64,000 nt of DNA from Dyella_B nitratireducens (lineage in GTDB: Bacteria; Pseudomonadota; Gammaproteobacteria; Xanthomonadales; Rhodanobacteraceae), in contig NZ_CP064032.1 in the NCBI RefSeq assembly GCF_049532905.1, forward strand, positions 3,720,001-3,784,000, in the 5' to 3' direction. This document shows, one piece after another, positions 59,426 through 64,000 of this stretch. The notes beneath the pieces were generated by a model. That model was not told the origin of the DNA and ran no database searches. It worked only from the letters and a program-made list of their open reading frames with translations. The translations under genes were made by a program, and so were the position numbers. Position 1 is the stretch's first letter, and every line of letters begins with the position of its first letter.

Positions 59426-59629
59426 ATTTTTTCCGATGATTTTCCAAAGAGGGTTACTCAGCCCCCCGTGATGCACCATCGGAGTAAACCCCGTTGACAT
59501 GCAGGCGTTGACTCATATCTTTTGAGATCACCCATGCCCCCTATGTAGTCATGGGAATCAAAGCGGGTATTGCTCCCGATAGACACACCTGCAGATACTC
59601 GCTGCCACATCCATGCCACGACGAAAGCC

Positions 59630-60139
59630 ATGACCACCCGCCTCGCCAAGATCCTGCTGTCACTCGCGCTAGCTGCATTCGCTTTCATCGTGACGTTCGA
59701 CAACATCGTCGATTACGGCTCCAACTTCCTGTTCGTGCAGCATGTGTTGTCGATGGATACAACCTTCCCCGGCAATGCGCTGATGGGCCGTGCCATGACC
59801 AGTCCCGCGATATGGCACGCAAGCTACTGGCTGATCATCGCTGCGGAAGGCTCCACCTACCTGTTGTTGCTCAGCGGAACTGTCGCCATGTGGCGGGCTC
59901 GCCACAAAGACGGCGCAAACTTCAACGCCGCAAAGAAATGGGTCACGGCCGGATGCGTGATGGGCTTCCTGGTGTGGTTCTTCGGCTTCATGGTGGTCGG
60001 CGGGGAGTGGTTCGCCATGTGGCAGTCGAAGACGTGGAACGGACAGGAAGGTGCCTTCCGGTTCTACATGGCGATCCTGGGTGTGCTGATCTTCGTCAAT
60101 CAGCCCGATGCCGACCTGGCACCCTCACAAACCGGTTGA
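59630..60139 (+). CDS. DUF2165 inner membrane protein
   Basis: The 169-residue protein has four membrane helices (about 7-27, 60-82, 100-125 and 140-158). FVTFDNIVDYGSNFLFVQHVLSMDTT and the Trp-rich FFGFMVVGGEWFAMWQS are typical of DUF2165, of unknown function. I start at ATG 59630. Its 3' end overlaps the convergent QEGLA gene by 15 bp. It is divergent from the ACMSD gene. Confidence 0.85.
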   Translation: MTTRLAKILLSLALAAFAFIVTFDNIVDYGSNFLFVQHVLSMDTTFPGNALMGRAMTSPAIWHASYWLIIAAEGSTYLLLLSGTVAMWRARHKDGANFNAAKKWVTAGCVMGFLVWFFGFMVVGGEWFAMWQSKTWNGQEGAFRFYMAILGVLIFVNQPDADLAPSQTG

Positions 60140-61405
60140 CAAGGTTTCGGCCTCTACCTTTGACATCCGCACGCGATTGATAAACAGCGAGAAGGCGAGC
60201 TTGCCGGCCAGTCCATGCACATGTTGCATCCATGGTGGCAACCAGCGCGGCGCAGTGAGTGCGCCGGATTGGAAATACGGCTCCAGGCTCATTACATCAC
60301 CCAGCGTCAGCTTGCCGGCGAAAAGATAGCGCAGCAGATCCATACGCCGTTCCTTCAACGCCCAGCGGAAGAACGTATGCACATCGATCAGGCCAGAGAG
60401 ATACACGTTGTCTTTGGCAAACGCCGAGCCGCCGCACAAGGGCACACCGCGGAACACACGCTGCGCGGAATGGAAGCTGTCTCCCACGCTTTGGCCGCAA
60501 CGGTTGAAGTAGCGATACACCTCGACGAAATCCGCGCCGTTGAGCGCCATGTCGAGCGCAAGGATACGCAGGCTGATGCGCTTGAGCCGTGCGATGTCGA
60601 TCGCACCCGACATCAACTCGGCGAACACGGCAAGACCTTCCTGTGTGGCCGTGACGCGCGGCGAGGTACGCGCAAGTGACGCCAGCACCGGCTGCTCGCG
60701 GCCATTCAGCGCCGTGAGCGAGTGCACGTAGGCTTCGTGATTGAGCAGTTGATGACGGTCGTACTGGCTGAAACGCGTACCGCCGCGAAGTCGGATGCGG
60801 GTGGCACCGGCCGCCGCCTTGGCGGTGAGATCGTTGTCCACCTCCACCGCAATCACGCCGTGACCAAAGAAATCATCCAGCGCGGTAGACAGATCCTTGC
60901 GCAACAACTCGGAGGAGATGTTGGTGACGATGTCGTCGTCAGCCATATCCGCGCCAAGTTCGTCGGACAGCTCCACGAAGTAGCGCGCCGCGTCGAGATT
61001 GCTGTAATGGCTGCCTGGAATGGCGTCGCCTGGGCGTCCATAAAGCTGGATGGATGGCGCAGTAACGCCTTCGGTGCCTACGGCTTCGAGCATTTCAGCG
61101 GCGACACGCCAGGATTCGGCCGTGCGGCGCAGATACTCGCGAATGGGATCGCCGTCGCCCGCCTCTTTTTCGATAGCCTCAAGTTCCTTGCGCACCTCGG
61201 AGAGATCGGGCTTGTGATAACCCACTTCCGGCAGAGCGTACTGACCTTTGCCGTAGGCTTCGATCATGCGGTCTTCCAGCGATGCCGGCCAGCTCACGGT
61301 CGACAGGATGTTGATCCCCTTCACCGCCAGCAGCAGGCGCTTGTCGAGTGCGGCATACGCTTCAAGACCGGCCGGAATAACTTTTTCTGCGATGGTACTC
61401 ACCAT
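60125..61405 (-). CDS. QEGLA-motif DUF1704 protein, MATCAP-like putative metallocarboxypeptidase
   Basis: The 426-residue protein carries LLNHEAYVHSL, an HExxxH zinc motif (His223, Glu224, His228), and TATQEGLAVFAE with Glu256 as likely third ligand. The His-His-Glu spacing (5 and 28) is close to that of eukaryotic MATCAP tubulin carboxypeptidase, which belongs to the same DUF1704 superfamily. Bacterial members are annotated as flavohemoglobin expression-modulating QEGLA proteins; the biochemical role is unknown. The start overlaps the rsgA stop region by 7 bp, so it is translated after rsgA. Its end overlaps the convergent DUF2165 gene. Confidence 0.85.
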   Translation of the reverse strand: MVSTIAEKVIPAGLEAYAALDKRLLLAVKGINILSTVSWPASLEDRMIEAYGKGQYALPEVGYHKPDLSEVRKELEAIEKEAGDGDPIREYLRRTAESWRVAAEMLEAVGTEGVTAPSIQLYGRPGDAIPGSHYSNLDAARYFVELSDELGADMADDDIVTNISSELLRKDLSTALDDFFGHGVIAVEVDNDLTAKAAAGATRIRLRGGTRFSQYDRHQLLNHEAYVHSLTALNGREQPVLASLARTSPRVTATQEGLAVFAELMSGAIDIARLKRISLRILALDMALNGADFVEVYRYFNRCGQSVGDSFHSAQRVFRGVPLCGGSAFAKDNVYLSGLIDVHTFFRWALKERRMDLLRYLFAGKLTLGDVMSLEPYFQSGALTAPRWLPPWMQHVHGLAGKLAFSLFINRVRMSKVEAETLSTGL

Positions 61406-62460
61406 CCCTCCCGGTCACGCGAACCGCGTGGACCATGTGGCTTGACCGTTGGGCGTCCGCCGCGCTGGCGGCGCAAGCGCGATTCGAGCAAGTTAGCCTG
61501 TTCTTCGCGTTCGTCGCGCAATTTCAGGTAATTGCGCCAGCGCTCGGGCGTGAGTTCGCCATCGTGCAAGGCTTCTTGAATGGCGCAGCCGGGCTCACTG
61601 CCATGGCCGCAATCAGCAAAGCGGCAGTTTTCGGCCAGGGCGTCGATGTCGGCGAACAGGTCGAGATTTTCTTCGCCCGTGAGCTTGAGCTCGCGCATCC
61701 CCGGTGTGTCGATCAGGCAACCGCCACTAGGTAACTGCAACAAGGCTCGATAAGTCGTGGTGTGACGTCCGCGGCTGTCGTGGCCGCGCACGTCGCCGAT
61801 GGCCATGTGCTGGCTGCCGAGCAACGTATTGGTGAGGGTGGATTTGCCGGCGCCGGACGAACCCACCAGCACCGCGCTGTCGCCCGGCTTCAAGTAAACA
61901 GCGAGCACCGATGCGCTGGCCGGGTCCTTGCCGTTGATCGCGTGGATCGGCGTGCCTTCAGGCAGGCGCATTTTCAGTTCCGCGATACGGTTTTCCACAC
62001 CCTCATTGAGATCGGGCTTGCTGAGCACCACCACCGGCTGCGCGCCCGAGCCCTCCACCAGCGACAGGTAGCGCTCGATGCGGGCGGGATTGAAATCCCC
62101 ATCCAGGCCGGTCAGCACCAGCACGTAATCAATATTGGTGGCGATCACCTGCCGCTCGTAGCGTTCCCCGGCCGCGGCACGCGACAGCACGGTGCGTCGC
62201 GGCTGCACGATCTGGATGTGCGGCGGCTTGCCCGGTTCGATTTCCACGAAATCGCCCACCGCCGGGCGTTCGGCCGGGTCCAGCCCGCGCTTGAGGAAAT
62301 GGCCGGCCGGCTGGGCGCTGAAAACCTGCCCGCCGTCATGCAGCTCGTAGCCGGCACGGTGTTGCGCCACCACGCGCGCCAGCCGCCGGCCCTCGCCCGG
62401 CAGGTCCTGGTCCCGCCAGCCGATGTGGCGAAGCCGTTGGATGGTCTGCGCGTCGGTCAT
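61399..62460 (-). CDS. rsgA: Ribosome small subunit biogenesis GTPase RsgA
   Basis: The 353-residue circularly permuted GTPase helps mature the 30S subunit. An OB-fold region (about 35-95) precedes the permuted G domain: G4 as LSKPD (146-150, Ser instead of Asn), G1 GSSGAGKST (200-208) and G3 DTPG (251-254). The zinc knuckle CRFADCGHGSEPGC provides Cys279, Cys284, His286 and Cys292. E. coli RsgA has 350 residues. It is the first gene of a two-gene unit with the QEGLA gene. Confidence 0.96.
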   Translation of the reverse strand: MTDAQTIQRLRHIGWRDQDLPGEGRRLARVVAQHRAGYELHDGGQVFSAQPAGHFLKRGLDPAERPAVGDFVEIEPGKPPHIQIVQPRRTVLSRAAAGERYERQVIATNIDYVLVLTGLDGDFNPARIERYLSLVEGSGAQPVVVLSKPDLNEGVENRIAELKMRLPEGTPIHAINGKDPASASVLAVYLKPGDSAVLVGSSGAGKSTLTNTLLGSQHMAIGDVRGHDSRGRHTTTYRALLQLPSGGCLIDTPGMRELKLTGEENLDLFADIDALAENCRFADCGHGSEPGCAIQEALHDGELTPERWRNYLKLRDEREEQANLLESRLRRQRGGRPTVKPHGPRGSRDREGW

Positions 62461-62470
62461 GAAGTGGGAT

Positions 62471-62520
62471 TATGCCCATCTTCGAACGGACTCGGGACCC
62501 GGTACGATCCAATGGGCATA
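62471..62520. promoter_or_regulatory. Inverted repeat between rsgA and the aminotransferase gene
   Basis: TATGCCCAT (62471-62479) and ATGGGCATA (62512-62520) form a perfect 9-bp inverted repeat with a 32-bp spacer in the divergent promoter region. It could be an operator or long-range mRNA stem. Confidence 0.35.
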
Positions 62521-62598
62521 TGCCACCTGGTGCAAAGGCTCTTCCGCTTTTTGCCACATTCCAGCCCCACGGCGCCCGAACACGCTGTTAGGATCGTT

Positions 62599-62625
62599 AA
62601 GCCGGCAGCAAACCGGCTTTCCCGT
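62599..62625 (+). terminator. Attenuator-like hairpin before the aminotransferase gene
   Basis: AAGCCGG-CAGCAAA-CCGGCTTT lies 23-49 bases before the TTG start. The T run is short, so termination would be weak. Confidence 0.4.
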
Positions 62626-62647
62626 TTCGTTAAAGGACTTTAGACCG

Positions 62648-63895
62648 TTGTCCCCGATCAAGCCCAGCGCGCACCTGGCCGAAGTGCGCTATGAAATCCG
62701 CGGCGCACTGACTCGTCGCGCGCGTGAACTGGAAGCGGCGGGAACGCCGATCATCAAGCTCAACATCGGCAATCCGGCCCGTTATGGCTTTTCGGTACCG
62801 GCCCACCTGCGTGAGGCCATCGCCGCGCATCTGCATGAAAGCGAAGCTTATGGTCACGAACAGGGCCTGGAAGAGGCACGCGAAGCCATCGCCGTGCAGC
62901 AGCGCGCACGCGGCGCACGCCATGCGCAGGTGGAACGCATCTTCATCGGCAATGGCGTCAGCGAACTGATCGATCTGAGCCTGCGCGCCCTGTTGCAGCC
63001 AGGTGATGAAGTGCTGTTGCCGAGCCCGGACTACCCGCTGTGGAGCGCTGCCACCATTCTCAATGGCGGTGTGCCGCGCTACTACCGCTGCCTCGCCGAG
63101 AACCGGCACATGCCGGATCCGGAAGAAATGGAAGCCCTGATCACCCCGCGTACGCGTGCGCTGGTGCTGGTCAATCCGAACAATCCGACCGGCGCCGTGT
63201 ATCCGCGCGCCTTGCTGGAACAGATCGTAGAGATCGCCGCGCGGCATCGCCTGTTGCTGTTGTGCGACGAGATCTACGACGAAATCCTCTACGACGGCAC
63301 GCCGTTCCAGCCACTGGCCGACGTAGCCGGCAACCACCCATGCCTCAGCTTCGGTGGCCTGAGCAAGGTGCACCGCGCCTGCGGTTACCGCGTGGGCTGG
63401 CTGAGTCTTTCCGGCGATCCGGCGCGCACGCATGAATACCGCGATGCGCTGCAACTGTTGGCTGCCTTGCGTCTCTGTGCCAACGTCACCGCACAGTGGG
63501 CGGTGATTCCGGCCTTGCAGGACGCACCCACCATCAACGCACTCACGTCGCCCGGCGGACGTCTTCATGAAGCGCGGCAGGCGATCCTCGACGGCGTCGC
63601 ATCCAGCCGCTATCTGGATGTCGTATCACCAGGCGGTGCGCTCTACGCGTTCCCGCGCGTGCGCAGCGATCGTATCGCCGACTTCAACGATAACGAATTC
63701 GCGTTGCGCCTGTTGGAAGAGGAATCTGTGCTGATCGTGCCAGGCACCAGCTTCAACGTGCCAAACAGCCGGCACATGCGCCTCACCCTGCTGCCGCAGC
63801 CGGCGCAATTGCGCGAAGTGTTCGTGCGCATGGAGCGCGTACTGGAACGCTTAGCTGCAGAAGAAGCTCCCCGCGCCGCCGTGGCTGCCGTCTGA
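62648..63895 (+). CDS. PLP-dependent aminotransferase (AlaA-like, class I/II)
   Basis: The 415-residue fold-type I aminotransferase shows LVNPNNPTGAVY, LLLLCDEIYDEI (Asp217) and the Schiff-base lysine in SFGGLSKVHRACGYRVGWL (Lys250). The overall pattern resembles E. coli AlaA, the glutamate-pyruvate transaminase (405 residues). The start is TTG 62648, with AAGGA ten bases upstream; an in-frame run upstream has no binding site and reads through the hairpin. The next gene begins 4 bp after the stop. Confidence 0.88.
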   Translation: MSPIKPSAHLAEVRYEIRGALTRRARELEAAGTPIIKLNIGNPARYGFSVPAHLREAIAAHLHESEAYGHEQGLEEAREAIAVQQRARGARHAQVERIFIGNGVSELIDLSLRALLQPGDEVLLPSPDYPLWSAATILNGGVPRYYRCLAENRHMPDPEEMEALITPRTRALVLVNPNNPTGAVYPRALLEQIVEIAARHRLLLLCDEIYDEILYDGTPFQPLADVAGNHPCLSFGGLSKVHRACGYRVGWLSLSGDPARTHEYRDALQLLAALRLCANVTAQWAVIPALQDAPTINALTSPGGRLHEARQAILDGVASSRYLDVVSPGGALYAFPRVRSDRIADFNDNEFALRLLEEESVLIVPGTSFNVPNSRHMRLTLLPQPAQLREVFVRMERVLERLAAEEAPRAAVAAV

Positions 63896-63898
63896 TCC

Positions 63899-64000
63899 AT
63901 GCCGCTGCGCTATCTGGCCCTGGGTGACTCGTACACCATCGGCGAAGACGTGCCTGCCCAGGCACGTTGGCCGATGCAATTGGTGGAAAAGCTGCGCAAG
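63899..64000 (+). CDS. SGNH/GDSL hydrolase, 3'-truncated by window edge
   Basis: Thirty-four codons are visible: MPLRYLALGDSYTIGEDV contains block I (GDSYT) of SGNH hydrolases with the catalytic Ser. There is no signal peptide. It starts 4 bp after the aminotransferase stop, so the two are probably one operon. The enzyme could be a lysophospholipase or other esterase; the rest of the gene is outside the window. Confidence 0.75.
   Translation, partial: MPLRYLALGDSYTIGEDVPAQARWPMQLVEKLRK

Overview
The window is about 64 kb of compact, GC-rich chromosomal DNA from a free-living gammaproteobacterium. Protein style, gene content (split aceE and aceF-lpdA loci, MaeB, PEP carboxylase, secreted glycan hydrolases, DUF2884/DUF2845/DUF6491-type proteins) and repeat content suggest the Xanthomonadales, most likely the Rhodanobacteraceae (Dyella/Rhodanobacter-like). 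That placement is inference from composition and families. I saw no tRNA, rRNA, CRISPR array, prophage or intact insertion sequence.

Layout. 1-5.9 kb: end of a methyltransferase gene, metE behind a cobalamin riboswitch, a lipoprotein esterase, and metK. 5.9-9.2 kb: a penicillin-binding carboxypeptidase and the ABC-F ATPase Uup. 9.4-19.1 kb: a minus-strand block of a histidine kinase, an NtrC-type regulator and a four-gene ABC exporter with a near-perfect sigma-54 promoter. 19.4-24.5 kb: a UPF0114 protein, ppc, and ahcY behind an SAH riboswitch. 24.7-33.0 kb: a GH50-like glycoside hydrolase, an amino acid permease, an ATP-grasp gene preceded by a second SAH-riboswitch-like RNA, dinB, and a GH67 alpha-glucuronidase. 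33.3-39.2 kb: a small membrane protein, lpdA, aceF, an MscS channel and a DUF2884 protein. 39.4-52.2 kb: a flavin dehydrogenase with a ketopantoate-reductase-like gene, many small envelope or unknown genes, a secreted peroxiredoxin, a universal stress protein, a ferritin-like protein, a degenerate terpene-synthase-like protein, two lipoproteins, an MFS carrier and a YqjD-like protein. 52.3-64.0 kb: aceE, maeB, a HiPIP and ACMSD pair, DUF2165, a QEGLA/MATCAP-like metalloprotease, rsgA, an alanine-type aminotransferase and the start of an SGNH hydrolase.

The genes share a clear theme in the S-adenosylmethionine cycle. metE is under a B12 riboswitch, ahcY is under an SAH riboswitch, and metE and metK share a dyad motif just after their promoters. 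The ATP-grasp gene at 28607 appears to be a further member of the SAH-responsive regulon, with a strong promoter, the pseudoknotted aptamer fold and a Shine-Dalgarno-sequestering hairpin. The unlinked pyruvate dehydrogenase loci (aceE; aceF-lpdA) share a palindrome upstream of both, which suggests common control.

The intergenic space is shaped by small palindromic repeats. The main family is a GTAG-headed REP placed as inverted doublets (REPINs) directly at gene 3' ends, where several genes take their TAG stop codon from the repeat. A second family has the core ATTCCGGC-GAAR-GCCGGAAT or the dRS3-like ATTCCCGC-GCAA-GCGGGAAT. Both families combine into larger composite elements. Two further hairpin families occur at gene ends.
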